The notes under the pieces were generated by a model. That model ran no database searches, was not told the DNA's origin, and worked only from the letters and a program-made list of their open reading frames with translations. Shown here piece by piece: positions 6,382 to 6,389 of a DNA stretch of 6,389 nt (positions are counted from its first letter, which is position 1; each line of letters opens with the position of its first letter). The DNA is from Lentisphaeria bacterium (GTDB taxonomy: Bacteria > Verrucomicrobiota > Lentisphaeria > Oligosphaerales > PUNB01), in assembly GCA_007133055.1 (NCBI GenBank), contig SLNM01000331.1:1-6389 (forward strand), read 5' to 3'. The translations under genes and the position numbers were made by a program.

Positions 6382-6389
6382 CAAACTTG

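Noticed and set aside
6272..6389. Plus-strand frame beginning with ATG at 6272 and open to the right edge
   Set aside because: It starts inside an inverted-repeat arm, has no ribosome binding site and runs through the palindromic element, whose symmetry leaves several frames open.

Overview
The window reads as an ordinary stretch of chromosome from a Gram-negative-type bacterium of moderately high GC. A lineage cannot be fixed from this sequence. The sugar kinase and transporter would fit a deltaproteobacterial or PVC-type genome, but that is only an impression. Most of the DNA is coded on the minus strand. Read in transcription order, from high to low coordinates, it holds a sensor histidine kinase, a tRNA-Leu(UAG), a PfkB/KdgK-type sugar kinase and an SLC12-like (cation-chloride cotransporter family) membrane protein. 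The left edge carries the end of a probable unrecognised gene on the plus strand, convergent with the transporter.

Region by region: 1-289 is the probable 3' end of a plus-strand gene with an Arg-rich tail; 290-404 is a short convergent spacer. 405-2693 (minus) is a 762-residue permease with about 12 membrane segments and a large C-terminal soluble domain. 2694-2799 is a spacer with a weak terminator-like hairpin at the end of the kinase gene. 2800-3876 (minus) is the sugar kinase, and 3909-3993 (minus) is tRNA-Leu with an encoded CCA. The kinase frame stays open into the tRNA, but the tRNA part is not protein coding; the real kinase start is at 3876. 3994-4181 is a spacer with a good intrinsic terminator for the histidine kinase. 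4182-6170 (minus) is the histidine kinase. 6171-6389 has no convincing gene. It holds a perfect TATAAT box, two nested inverted repeats around it, and a separate long palindromic element that looks like a dispersed repeat.

The genes do not form one obvious pathway. The tRNA and kinase may share a transcript, because 32 bases without a visible terminator separate them. The histidine kinase looks monocistronic, with its own terminator and no response regulator in view. I see no CRISPR, toxin-antitoxin, phage or transposase gene, and no evidence for a new multi-gene system. The points most worth a second look are the non-coding structures at 6188-6381, the low-complexity segment inside the kinase's sensor region, and the bacterial SLC12-type transporter.
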